From Rhododendron vialii (taxonomy: Eukaryota > Streptophyta > Magnoliopsida > Ericales > Ericaceae), in contig NC_080569.1 in the NCBI RefSeq assembly GCF_030253575.1, positions 4,899,501-4,963,500 of the forward strand: a DNA stretch of 64,000 nucleotides, in the 5' to 3' direction. The notes beneath the pieces are model-generated. The model did not search any database. It saw nothing but the letters and a program-made list of their open reading frames with translations, and was not told where the DNA came from. Shown here in pieces: positions 1 to 10,603 of this stretch. Position 1 is the stretch's first letter; the number at the start of each line of letters is the position of its first letter. The translations under genes and the position numbers were made by a program.

Positions 1-342
1 GTTTGGGGCCTAACGGATGGCCTCAAGCTTGCAAAGAATTGCAATTATTCAAATGCTGTTGTTTGCACTGATGCTTTGGAAGTGATTAATCTTATCCAGG
101 TCCAAACTGAAGCAAGTGTTCATCCGTTGAGTAATTTGATTGCTGATTGCAGGTTTTTGTTAGAGGGGTTCGCGGCGGTGAGCCTCAAGCCTTGTCTATC
201 GAGGATTCGAGAGGCTAGTCGATGTGCCGATTTGCTGGCAAGGAACGTGTTGGCCCAAGAGTTGGGCATTATCTCTTTTAATGTTGGGTTTGAGGGAGGT
301 CAAAGGCTTTTGATGTTGGGTTTTGTCCTTGACGGGTATTAA
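1..342 (+). pseudogene. LINE RNase H domain fragment
   Basis: The frame is open from the first base of the window to a stop at 340-342, so the fragment is cut by the window edge. The translation matches the plant LINE RNase H fold (RVT_3 type): WGLTDGLKLA helix, CTDALEVINLI strand and helix with an acidic residue, and a C-terminal RCADLLARN helix carrying the last conserved Asp. In non-LTR retrotransposons this domain follows the reverse transcriptase and removes RNA from the RNA-DNA hybrid. A closely related copy lies on the opposite strand at 58.9-59.3 kb. No reverse transcriptase is visible in this piece, so it is a relic or the 3' end of an element that begins outside the window. Confidence 0.75.
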
Positions 343-702
343 TTATCAAAATACATCTTTAGCCGTCATTTTCCCTTAAAATTTAGCTCTAGGCCCACCC
401 CGATTCCTATGGGTTGGGATTGGGTTAGAGCCTGGGTCTATTCATAACCCGTCCCGATGGGCTACGAGAACTCGCCCTGTCCTAAAAAGTCCGAAAGTTT
501 TGGGAAAATGATGGTTAAGGACGTGTTTTGATAATTAATACCCGTCAAAGACATTTCAGTATTAACAAATATTCTTAGCTTGTCCTTGGCGGATATTAAT
601 TATCAAAACATGTCATGGGCCGTCATTTTCCCAAATTTTAACAGGCTCCAGGCCACTAGGCCTAGCTTACACCCCTTGCCCGAGCTAGTTTACAGGAGTT
701 AG
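343..702 (+). other. LINE 3' flank-like repeat sequence
   Basis: No gene is seen. The sequence carries two copies of a motif around CGTCATTTTCCC with nearby GATAATTAATACCCGTC. The stretch near 375-500 reappears inverted near 59.83-59.95 kb, and the stretch near 636-702 reappears in direct orientation near 59.95-60.01 kb. This indicates a rearranged family of LINE-associated 3' sequence. Confidence 0.45.
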
Positions 703-912
703 AGTTTTGTTTACCCTCCCCTTAAGAGGGTGAACATTACCCTTCTTCCTATTGATTAAAATTGTGTGAATGCCACTTCAAAGTAATGTCATGCTTACTA
801 AAAATTGTATTGCATGATAAGCATGACATCATTTTGTGGTGAGATCCACATCATTTTAACCAATAGAAATGACAGTAATGTCATCATTTTTTAAGGAGGG
901 TGGACAAAATTT
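703..912. mobile_element. Foldback MITE with (T)TTACCCTCC-type ends
   Basis: The left end (GTTTACCCTCCCCTTAA, then CATTACCC, then TTGATTAAAATTGTGTG) pairs with the reverse complement of the right end (AAGGAGGGTGGAC, TAATGTCATC, CATTTTAACC). The centre holds AGTAATGTCATGCTTAC facing AAGCATGACATCA. The whole ~210 bp folds on itself and encodes nothing. A related but truncated copy lies at about 60.01-60.17 kb. Confidence 0.6.
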
Positions 913-1525
913 CACTGAGTTTACGCCCCTTGCCCAAACTAGTAGTCCTTCAAGCAACAGACTAAACTAGTTTTCGACCAGCCAGAAAATGCAAATATTA
1001 TATATAAGAAAACAGTACAATTAAAGGGACACTACCAATCCGAAAATACAGAAACAACAAATAAAAACAACAAAACTAAAAAAGAAAAGCCACCTGGAAC
1101 CATGACGCTGGAGCTGGACCCGTCGAACACACTCGTGAAGAGGGGTTGGAGAGGCCAAAGTTGAGAGGCCAGGTATGAACACAGAGCAAACCCTCCTAGA
1201 TGACCCGTCGCACCAACTCGAACTCTTCCCGCCGCAGACTGAAGGCAGAAGCCGCAGTAGACGCCGTCTTCGTCGCCGATGAATTGGTTCCAAGAAACCA
1301 GACCTAGAATCGTAAATCTGGCTCTTGAGTCCAATAATGATGGGAAGAATGGGAGGTCTCAGAAGAGGAACCTTACGCAAATATGCATTGTGGGGCAATT
1401 ATTGGTAAGTCAGTAGTTATTTTGAAGTCGTCAGTAGTTATTTTAAAGTCACATCCTATCTGTGAAATGTTCTTGAAAAGAAACCGTAACATTTGAAATT
1501 GCAAGTTAATTTTTGCAATTTACTT
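913..1525. other. Gene-free stretch with an uncertain minus-strand reading frame
   Basis: A minus-strand open frame of about 100 codons (1032-1334) gives GVYCGFCLQSAAG followed by a hydrophobic tail. I recognise no family, and a second minus-strand frame over the same bases is also open, so coding status is unsupported. Otherwise the stretch is AT-rich and unremarkable. Confidence 0.25.
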
Positions 1526-2051
1526 TATATTTGCATTAACCCCAAGAAAAAATGAATATAGAATGCCTGAGGATGCTAAGAGAATCAACATAAGCTAAAT
1601 AAAATATAAAACAAAATCAGACAATCCCCACCGAAAAACAACGTAACACAAGGACAAAAGCCGAATGAATCATCCAACTATGCTTGTGCTTTGACAAGTT
1701 ATTTAGTCCTCCAATAGGGGCAAAACAACTCCTAGTCCTTTAAAAATGAAAAACTGGCCCGATGATGCCAAAGAAAGACCATTTGTAGGATTTACTTGCG
1801 TAATACATTTTACTATTCCACAATAAGGAGGCTGTGGTCCCGCATTAATAGAAAAGAAGTACAAATATGAACAAGAGCATACCCTCCAAATTACAAAAGA
1901 AAAGAGATAAAACAAAGCCTAAGATTAGCAAAGCAGCTAGGACAGAAAAAAGACAGTTTTTATAGAGGAATAAGCTTGTTTTCTACAGAGTAACTCCATT
2001 GAATTGAACCCAAAGGTGCCTAAGCAAGTAAGCATGGCAATGTGGTTCCAA

Positions 2052-2282
2052 TCAGAAATTACTGATACTTAAAACGCCTTCATTCTTAGGAGTTAGGTCT
2101 ACTAATGACTTCCCAAGCAACCTCATTGAATCATGGTAATTCTCAGTTCCTGTCCACATGAAATTTCCTAGTACTTTCTCAATATGATGAACCACTGATT
2201 TTGGCCGCATAAAATGCCTAGTTCGGTGAAACTTGGATGATAAATAGGACTCCTTTAGTGATCTGAAATCTCCTAGGGTCAA
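2052..2282 (-). pseudogene. LINE reverse transcriptase C-terminal fragment
   Basis: Read on the minus strand, the protein contains PKSVVHHIEKVLGNFMWTGTEN, which fits the plant LINE pattern (helix, then IEKxxRNFLWSGxEN) that follows the reverse transcriptase palm and thumb. After a frame change PKNEGVLSI matches the family's PKxEGGLGI. A 1-nt indel near the middle breaks the frame. The fragment is antisense to the adjacent kinase exon, as expected for an element that jumped into the last intron. The same fragment is in copy B, so insertion preceded the segmental duplication. Confidence 0.6.
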
Positions 2283-2694
2283 GATAAAGTTCTACTAGCC
2301 TAGTTTTTCACTTTAGCAAGCAATCACTCTCAGAAAACTTTGCTTTAGAGCAATAGATTAACAAATGTGTCTTGCCCCTTTGAATAATGAACAAGAATAT
2401 GCAATCAGCCACAGACTTGCGGATTAGAAAGGCAGCTTCTAGGAATAATTCTTGCTTGTTAAAGATGTATGACCAATTCAAATGTTCATCAATGCCGAAA
2501 AACCTAGAGAATAGTAAGCTCTAACCTGTATATGCATGTCCAAAACCACTTTTTATCCAAATGGTTGGATACTTTAAGCCAATTCTGATTTGTGCTACTG
2601 AGTTCATTCTTTGTTGGAAGCAATCAAACAATCGTAAACAGTAAACCTAACTAGGCGTTTGTTTCAAGTTAATTTCTATTCTTCATCCTGAACT

Positions 2695-2892
2695 ATGGAT
2701 GTAGGGGGAATTTTGAAGAATACTCTTCGGCCCCCTATTCCTGAAAGGTGTGATCCGGAGTGGAGGAAACTGATGGAAGAGTGTTGGTCAACTGACGCTG
2801 AAGCACGACCCTCATTTACAGAGATTACAAACAGGTTGCGATCTATGTCTGTGGCAGCCCAAGAAAAGGGACAAAGTAATCTAGCAAGATAG
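2695..2892 (+). pseudogene. Terminal exon of a Raf-like MAPKKK (isolated, open)
   Basis: The exon begins at a GTAG acceptor just before GGGGAATTTTG and encodes [20 protein letters not shown], then the RKLMEECW helix, [12 protein letters not shown] and a short tail ending LAR-stop. This is kinase subdomain XI of plant PB1/Raf-like kinases, with the conserved CW and the ARPSF arginine. The frame is intact, unlike the second copy at 51.44 kb. The activation loop and the other kinase exons are absent upstream in the window, so on its own it cannot make a kinase. It may be a duplicated 3' end or the tail of a gene disrupted by LINE sequence. Confidence 0.75.
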
Positions 2893-3619
2893 ATGATGCC
2901 TAGCATCTCCATGTAAATTGCCAGAGTTGTATTTAGTTTTGGTCTTCTTCTTCTTCTTTTGGTGTGTAATTAATCTAGCTTTTCCATTTATTAATTCTTT
3001 TGCAAATAGAGAAAAGCTCAAGGTCATGGTATTGTTAGGTTATGAACAAGCCATCTACGGTTTTAGTGATCAGATTGCTGTGGATGTTTTTGTTTATGTG
3101 AACACACCAAGTAATGGGAATTTTGTTTGGTTTTTGTGATTTCTCTATGAGCTTTTTGTGGCTGTTTTTAAGGTGTGTATGGATGCACATGCAGAAGAAA
3201 CATTCATAAGAAGTAACAGCTAACACTCGATATCTAAGATCCACAACATGGCATAAGTCTCTCATATTGGGAATTATCTTCTGCATTTGTGATGACTTCG
3301 GCTTGTTCAAAGGGTGGTTTGGTCTCTAAATTGACCCAAGTTTTGAAGACAATGACTGGGGCTTGTTAGGTGTCTGGACTTACATAATTTGAGAAGTCTC
3401 ACAATAGTAGAAGAAGCAGCATCAGCAGCAGCAGATTTCTCTTTTGATAGCAACACCATCACACACCAAACCTCCCCCAAAATTAAATGGATGGAAGAAG
3501 ATGGACACTTGAATATAAGATGTTTGACACTGTCGCTAGACGAGTTAGGCTTTTCACTTTCATTTGGTTGCCAAGCTTCCAAGGTTCATGCGTGGCCGTA
3601 AAACTCATAATGTCCAAGT

Positions 3620-4005
3620 TAGGGGTGGGAATTTCCGACCCAACACGAGAACACGACACGAAGTTAGTGGGTTAGGGTCGGCTATTTCTGACACGGAATA
3701 CGAATATGACACGACACGATAACACGAAAAGTTAAACAGGTCGGGTTAGGGTTGACAAAATTCTAACACGAATATGAGATGACATGACATGAACACGATA
3801 CGACACGAGAATTTATGAAATGACACGATAACACAACATGAACCCGACACAAAGTTAGCGGGTTAGGGTTGGTTATTTTTTACACGAAACACAAATATAA
3901 CACGACACGATAACATGAAAAGCTAAATAGGTTGGATTAGGGTTGAGAGAATTCTGACACGAACACAATATGAGATAACACGACACGACACAATGCCCAC
4001 CCCTC
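3620..4005. mobile_element. hAT-type MITE with exact 8-bp target duplication
   Basis: The direct repeat GTCCAAGT lies at 3612-3619 and 4006-4013. Between the copies the ends are inverted: TAGGGGTGGGAAT at the left and ATGCCCACCCCTC at the right. An 8-bp duplication with TAGGGGTGG-type ends is the hAT superfamily signature. The interior is made of diverged ACACGACACGAACACG repeats and has no coding capacity, so it is non-autonomous. Confidence 0.85.
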
Positions 4006-4147
4006 GTCCAAGTCAATAGCTCTCAACGTGAGTCCTCACATTAATTAGCACTATTTAGTAATTGGTAGTGTCAAGTACCAACTATTCTGCATGGGTCCCG
4101 TACCGCTACGAGGATCAAATGATTCGATAAGAGTGATCATCACCTTA

Positions 4148-4377
4148 CCCCAAGGGATTGCCGTAGTGGTCAATGCTTGAGACTTGGAAGTTTGCTCCCT
4201 TTCAAGATCTCAGGTTCGTAATCTCTTAGTGCTATCAACTCATTTGGGGCCAGTTCATACGAAATTTTGCTCTGGCTATTAGTGGGCCCCCTGCTAGTGG
4301 ATTGTGAGCTTAGTCTCTTGGGATTAGCCGAGGAGCGCACAAATTGGCCCGGACATCTAGTTATCATAAAAAAGGGA
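4148..4377 (+). mobile_element. tRNA-derived SINE
   Basis: An A-box-like TTGCCGTAGTGG near the start and a B-box-like GGTTCGTAATC about 55 bp on mark a Pol III internal promoter. The body ends with GGATTAGCCGAGGAGCGCAC, a GGCCCGGACAT block and a short A-rich tail. The flanks GATCATCACCTTA (4135-4147) and GATCTTCACCTCA (4378-4390) form a 13-bp target duplication with two mismatches. A second, 5'-truncated member of the same family lies in intron 1 of the thiolase gene at 6.7 kb. Confidence 0.75.
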
Positions 4378-4649
4378 GATCTTCACCTCAAGTTTTACAA
4401 ATGGTTAGTATTTATTGTAAGATTTGGTTGAACATATTCTAGTTACATAGGTATAAAACTTGGAGTGCTTTTTTTAACATGGAGAGTGAGAATCATTACC
4501 CTTGCAACTTTAGTCCAAAGTCCAAACCAACGGGGGATGAGTGCTGGATTTTGAATCTTAACTGGCCAAACCACAAGGAGTAAAGTGTAATTACCCTTTC
4601 TACGCATCATGTTAAAATATGGTCGGTTTACCAAACCAATTTAAACTAT

Positions 4650-4960
4650 CAATAAACTATAGGGGCCCAACATGTTTCATTGAATTGGGAGATGGTACTG
4701 TGCAATGGTGTGCGCAACATGGGGCTGCGCACTTTCGAGCCATCAGATCGTGCATCCGACGGTTCTGATCTCATTTCGGCAATGAACAACTTTCGATCGT
4801 TGGTTGCTAAGATGAGATCTGAGCCATTGAATACACAATTCGACGGCTCTAAAGTGCCCAACATGATGCTGTGCGCCTCACTATACAACACCAATCCAAA
4901 GTCCTGTTTCATTAGACCAATAAAAAAACATGTTATTAGCATAGCAACAGGGTAACACTA
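4650..4960. mobile_element. Palindromic foldback MITE
   Basis: The two halves are reverse complements over most of their length. The left half has GGGGCTGCGCACTTTCGAGC and GACGGTTCTGATCTCAT. The right half answers with ATGAGATCTGAGCC, GACGGCTCTAAAGTGCCCA and CATGATGCTGTGCGCC. Similar open frames appear on both strands simply because of the palindrome. No transposase and no certain target duplication were found. Confidence 0.6.
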
Positions 4961-5825
4961 GACTTTTAAAATGTTTTCCTAACTACTCTTTCACCGTTTC
5001 ACATGAGTCTTGACCTTGGCACAATTAAAATGTTTTGAGAAAAACTTGTTTATGGAGCAACCCGAAAATAAAATTTGCGGCGCTCAATTGCATGAGTCCA
5101 AAAGTATTTTTTGACGGTCCAAATTGAAAACTAATTTTGGCCGGTAAAAATTACTGTAATTGTTACCGGTCAAAATTGAAAAGTAGATTTCAAACCATTA
5201 ATTGTCGAAATAGACGGCCGAAATTGGCTCTGCCGTGAATAAATTTCTCTCTAAAATGTTATCCCATAAACCATGCCCAAGCAATTGGGTTGTTAACCTT
5301 GTACTCTTCCAATTGAGTTGTAGTATGAATTGATTAATGTTTTCTTTTAATTATCATTGAATTTCTTGTGCCTTTTCCTATCAAATTTGAAGCCCTTCCC
5401 TTTGCTAACATTTTTTTCCCTAACATTTACTTCTCCCTCTGTAATTCTTCACTCTCTTTCACATAAAGCGAGACAAAACAAGATGATAAATTTCTTTCCG
5501 CTTTTTGTTCTTAAAGACAACGGTTTGCACTATTCCGGATATCTATGCACCTTTTACGTATATTAGTGTAATTTTTTTGCACATCAATCATTTCCCACTA
5601 AGCTGAAATTAGCATTTTCCAATATCATTGCGAGCACTGGAAGTTGCAAAAAGTAGAGCGCACGGAGTAGTAACCCCATTGAATTTTTGGAAACTTTTTC
5701 TTCGAACTTTCCATGCAGTCACAAGGCTTTTACTCCAGTATAGAAGTAGAAACGTGTGAGAGCTTCCACTGAATTCTCTGTGTGTGTGTGTGTGTTTACA
5801 CTCACCTAATCTGTGCGCTGTATTC
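4961..5825. other. Upstream intergenic region of the thiolase gene
   Basis: No gene is seen. It holds a small inverted repeat (ATTTTGGCCGGTAA facing TTACCGGTCAAAAT near 5132-5177) and a short (GT)n near 5783-5796. It presumably includes the ancestral promoter of the downstream gene. Confidence 0.4.
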
Positions 5826-5834
5826 TATATAAAA
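5826..5834 (+). promoter_or_regulatory. TATA box of the thiolase gene
   Basis: TATATAAAA lies about 76 bp upstream of the thiolase ATG, a normal plant spacing for a TATA box with a short 5' UTR. A GA-rich leader follows. No other core element is clear. Confidence 0.5.
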
Positions 5835-5909
5835 TAACAGACGGAGTGCATTAATTCCAAGAGGGAACTCCATAATCATCAGCAAAAGAGAGAGAGAACT
5901 TGCGTTAGA

Positions 5910-8900
5910 ATGGAGAAAGCTATCAATAGACAAAGAGTTCTGCTGGATCATCTTCGTCCCTCTTCTTCTTTATCCCATCAAACCCATGAATCTTCTCTCT
6001 CTGTAAGTCCATACTTTTATTTTCCCTCCAACCCTTTGACTGTGACCAGGGCCGCCGGCTTTGAGATTCTCCTAAGACTTGAACCATATGCCTCTTAGAT
6101 AGAGAAATTTAGCTTTTCCACTAAGCTAGCTAGTTAATTGTTATATAAGTGCGAGATTAAAAATATATTACATATCTCGCTATACTTATCTGGGGCTCTA
6201 ATTTTGATCCAAAATTCAGGGGTTAAGTTTGTCGCCTTGCTCGTCTCGGCTCAGACCTGGCCTTGACTATGACGTTCTTGATTTCCATTAGTAACATTTT
6301 TGTCAGTCTGTTCAGCAGAATTTTTTGTTTTTTTTTTTCACTTTCTCTTGGTAATATAGTATCTCCTCTTGTTTGGCTTTGCAATTGATTTCTTGTGCAT
6401 TCCTTACCCAGAAAAAATTGCCCAGAAATTTCACCTAGAATTGAAGTAGTAATTTGTAGTTTTGTACTAGAAATTTCACAACTTCTAGGGAAGAAAGCTG
6501 GGTACCTCAAGTAATTGTTCCAATTAAACCAAGGATACAAAATATTGGAGTAAATTTTCGCAATTGGGATATCTTTTTTCTGCATATCAATGGCTTACAA
6601 ATGCTTTTTTTTCTTTTCTTTTCTTGTGATTTGCGAAATACAGGACTGCAAAGTTATTGTTTCCTAACATTTGATGATGTTTAATTGGGACTCCACAAGT
6701 GGGCGGTGGGATTGGTCCCTACTCCTAGGATTAGTCAAGGCGTGCAAAAGTTGGCTCGGAAACCTGAGTTACAAAAAAAAAAAACATTTGATGATGTTAT
6801 TAAGAAGATGGGAAATAGTTGGATTGAGTAATTTTGCGGATGTCCTCCACAAACTGCGTAGAACATTTACATTTGACACCAAGATGATCTCACTTTTCAA
6901 TATTTTTGATTTACCTAGTAAATTATTCCCAAGCATACCACGGCGACATAGGATAAAGATCTTTTTTGGTCAATCTGCGGGAGAAATTTACAATTGGATG
7001 TACATTTTATATCGAATTGATGGGTTCATACATGCACGAAAATGGAAACAGCACGCATCCATATTATTTTAGTTGATCAGGAACATGTGGCTCTTTTGTT
7101 ATTGACCAGGCTTCAGTTTGTCTGGCTGGGGATAGAGTTGCTTATCATCGAACAGCTGCTTTTGGAGATGATGTTGTGATTGTGGCGTAAGTTTGTTTGT
7201 AACATACGTTGTTCTACTATTAGGTTCTACAGAAATTCTGCTCTGTTCATAAGTACGTAACATGTGTAACTGAACTACTACTATTTTGTTGTTTGAAAAT
7301 AGTCCTTTCATGTCATATCGTCATTCATTATCCTTATCTTTTAATGTTGTTTTGCATGGATTGCTGCTAATAGTGCATATAGGACTGCCATTTGCAAATC
7401 AAAACGTGGTGGTTTCAAAGATACCCTTCCGGATGATCTACTCGCATCTGTTCTGAAGGTAGATTGGGGATAATGAGTTCTTATGGTACTTCGGTTGGTA
7501 TGAGATAGAAAATTGGATTTTTATGCACTTAAGGCTTACCTTATCCCCCTTTCTAGCTTGTCATGAAATTTTTCCGCGCTGTAGGCGGTGGTAGAGAAGA
7601 CAAATCTGAACCCTAATGAGGTGGGAGATATAGTTGTTGGTACGGTTTTGGCGCCAGGTTCAGAAAGAGCAATAGAATGCAGGATGGCTGCATTCTACGC
7701 TGGTTTTCCCGGTACTTGATCATTGTGGTCTTTCCTTTTATTCTTGTTTTTTCACTATAATGCTTTATTTGGTGGCACATTCTTCCTTTGTGATTCTGTG
7801 GATCTGTAGGCACCAAATAGAATTGACATAGTTCTGTTGCAATGTCATTGTATGTTGTATTTGGTGATCATATACGTCAGAATTCTCAAAATAATTTAAT
7901 CAGAAATAACTTACACAAAATAGAAAATTCTAGGACATGGTTTGTATCATATGTAACAAGTTTTGCTACTTATCTTTCTTGTGGTCTATGCATCTGAAGT
8001 AAATTGTAAATATTTCACCCGGAAACTGTGCCCCTCAGAACCGTCAACAGGCAATGTTCATCTGGCCTTCAAGCAGTAGTTGATGTTGCCGCCTACATAA
8101 AAGCTGGATTTTACGACATAGGTAAGAGAAAATCTGGTAAACAACTACTATGAATGTCTCCTCCACGTTTTGCCTTGATGTTTGTTCTTTTCATGACAGG
8201 CATTGGTGCTGGAGTGGAGTCCATGACAGTAAACCAGATCAGCGGGGTCCCCAAAGTTAACCCAAGAGTATGCATAAGCTCATCATATCTGAATGTTTTC
8301 TGATTTTGAGTGGTTCATAAGGCTAGATGTTGTGGTGTCATTAACAGGTGGACAAATTTGCACAAGCGCGAGATTGCCTTCTTCCTATGGGAATTACTTC
8401 TGAAAATGTTGCACAACGTTACGGTGTTACAAGGCAAGAGCAGGACCAGGCTGCTGTGAGTGCCAAGCTTCTATCGATGTATTCCATATCTTCAGTGCAG
8501 AAGTTCGTCGAAAGCAGTTTTAACCTTTCAGTTTAATGTAATAGGTTGCATCTCACAAGCGCGCTGCAGCAGCAGCTGCATCTGGAAAATTCAAAGATGA
8601 AATAATTCCAGTCTCTACTAAGGTACATTACTGCTAGATTCACTAGCGTAATAGATACTTTTTCCCTGTCAATTTCTAACTTTTGAATATTCAAAGATTC
8701 TGGACCCCAGAACTCATAAGGAGAAGCATGTTGTGATATCCGTGGATGATGGAATTCGACCAGACGCAAATCTAACAGATCTGGCAAAATTGAAGCCTGC
8801 ATTTAAGAAGGATGGTTCCACTACTGCTGGTATTCAATAACGGCGTGCTTCTGAAATGAATAATTTCTAATTCAGGCATTTTCTGGATGCAATATGTTTG

Positions 8901-10603
8901 TATTTTGACCTGAATTACCGCCGCTTCATTTTAAAGGGACTTCTAGCCAGGTGAGTGATGGTGCTGGAGCAGTCCTGCTCATGAAGAGAAGTCTCGCTAT
9001 GCAAAAGGGACTGCCAATTCTTGGGGTGGTCAGGTATAATGCATATTTCTAACTGTGAGAAAGTCTCTAAGTGATAAGAAACCGTGGATTTTTTGGTTTC
9101 TGCCTGCTCATAAGCTTTTGGTTTAAACTTTTTTCATTTGATGGTAATAGGTGCTCTCGTATGTCTTGATTCTTGTTTCATTTGACTTAAAGGTTAGGGA
9201 AAATAGTTGGAAAGTGAGAGGAGCACGATTACTAGCATCCCTAATCTTTCCCCCTTTTGATTGGTTTACGTAAGAAGTAAGAACGCTTTGCTAATTAAAC
9301 AATAGCAGCATATAATGGCTGAGCTTTAGCTTGATAAAAATGTTGGTTTCTTTTTCTCTTTGTCCGAAACCTCTTTCGTATCCTCCCTGCATATCTGCAT
9401 ACCTGATTTGTAGGGCATATCTACGTATCTGATTTTTCTCAAGAAAGAAGAAATCCGCATTATTTTTTTATTTCGATCAATGTTATTTGACATGCTGCAT
9501 TGTGCCGCACATGCAGGAGTTTTGCTGCAGTTGGGGTGGATCCCGCCGTTATGGGCGTTGGCCCCGCTGTTGCAATTCCAGCTGCGGTGAAATCCACTGG
9601 TCTTGAGCTTGATGATATTGACCTCTTTGAAATAAACGAGGTAGTGTATTCTCTTCATCACCAAATTTTCCAAGTTCATTATAATCGCAGGAATTTGCGG
9701 AGCGTTATGCCACTGTTCCTTCTGCAGGCATTTGCATCTCAGTTTGTATATTGCTGTAAGAAACTGGATCTTGACCCGGAAAAAGTTAATGTCAATGGCG
9801 GTGCGATGGCTCTTGGTCATCCTCTGGGTGCTACAGGTAATTACAGTAAGATCGTATTCAAAAAGCTATATTTGTTTACAACATGGCTTTGGGAAATGTC
9901 TATCTCATCCGTGCACGTCCTTTAAATAGAGCTGAATATATTTGTGTTGTTTCGAAACAATCTACACTGCCCAAAGCATCATTTATCTAAGTGCTCAATG
10001 CTCAATTTTGGGCATAATAAAGATTGGCATTTGATATGTTCAGACATACAGCCAAGATAGGCTCTCTCCTTCATTTTTTTACATTAACTTTTGGGCCTAT
10101 ATCAACCAACTTCTATTACAATTATTTGCATTTTCTTGTGTAATCTTCTGCGAATGGAGCTGCAAATGAAGTAGTGGAATGGTGTTTGAACATTTGTTGT
10201 ATTCTTTATGCTGGGCTCCAAAAAATTTATATGACGATTTTTTAAGAACTATATTATGCTGGATTCTACCATCTGGGAGACTTTTTTTGGGAGGGCATTG
10301 CTACAGCATGCCTTTTGTTTCAGGTGCCCGGTGTGTTGCGACTTTACTGCATGAGATGAAGCGCCGCGGAAAGGACTGTCGTTTGGTGTAGTTTCCATGT
10401 GCATTGGTATCTACCTTTTCCTCGCACCATTTTCGTTGTTTTCTTCCTCGGTGACAAGATTTGTTCTAAATGTATTTGCATCATGGCCTACAGGCTCAGG
10501 CATGGGGGCTGCAGCTGTTTTTGAACAAGGCGACTGTGCCGATGACCTGTGCAATGCTCGAACAGTCAGAGATAACAACCTTTTATCAATGGATGCCCTT
10601 TAG
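5910..10603 (+). pseudogene. KAT2: Peroxisomal 3-ketoacyl-CoA thiolase, near-intact pseudogene
   Basis: Fourteen exons: 5910-6002, 7110-7186, 7374-7458, 7585-7711, 8023-8121, 8200-8267, 8348-8455, 8545-8622, 8697-8829, 8937-9033, 9517-9640, 9728-9836, 10324-10406, 10494-10603. Together they would encode about 463 residues, the usual length of plant KAT2/PED1, which performs the last thiolytic step of fatty-acid beta-oxidation and jasmonate synthesis in peroxisomes. Visible features are the PTS2 signal RQRVLLDHL at residues 7-15, the nucleophile motif [15 protein letters not shown] with the catalytic His, and GSGMGAAAVFE. Two lesions stand out. The exon-5 acceptor reads GG instead of AG at 8021-8022. 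In exon 13, one T is missing in the CGTTTTGGTGTA context, so the frame reads CRLV-stop and loses the SMCIGSGMG segment with the second active-site Cys. Other junctions are GT-AG. It could be a sequencing-error-affected functional gene, but two independent lesions favour a recent pseudogene. Confidence 0.9.
6683..6783 (+). mobile_element. 5'-truncated SINE with perfect 15-bp target duplication
   Basis: ACATTTGATGATGTT occurs at 6668-6682 and again, unchanged, at 6784-6798. Between the copies is the 3' part of the SINE family seen at 4.15 kb (GGATTAGTCAAGGCGTGCAA, TTGGCTCGGAAACC) with a ~13-A tail. The internal promoter boxes are missing, so only the 3' portion was reverse-transcribed. It lies in intron 1 of the thiolase gene, and the perfect duplication indicates a recent insertion. 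Confidence 0.85.

Larger units (their letters stand above)
1526..3408 (+). repeat. 1.9 kb segmental duplication, copy A
   Basis: Nearly collinear in the same orientation with 50293-52159. Both begin at ATATTTGCATTAACCCC and end at GAGAAGTCTCACAAT. Each copy contains an antisense LINE reverse-transcriptase fragment and then the last exon of a Raf-like kinase gene plus its 3' flank. The copies differ by scattered substitutions and small indels. Copy B sits downstream of the remaining kinase exons, so the segment probably originated as the 3' end of a kinase gene. In copy A no upstream kinase exons are present in the window. Confidence 0.85.

Noticed and set aside
1032-1334. Minus-strand 100-codon frame with hydrophobic C-terminus
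   Set aside because: No recognised domain, overlapping frames on the same strand are equally open, and there are no splice or promoter cues.
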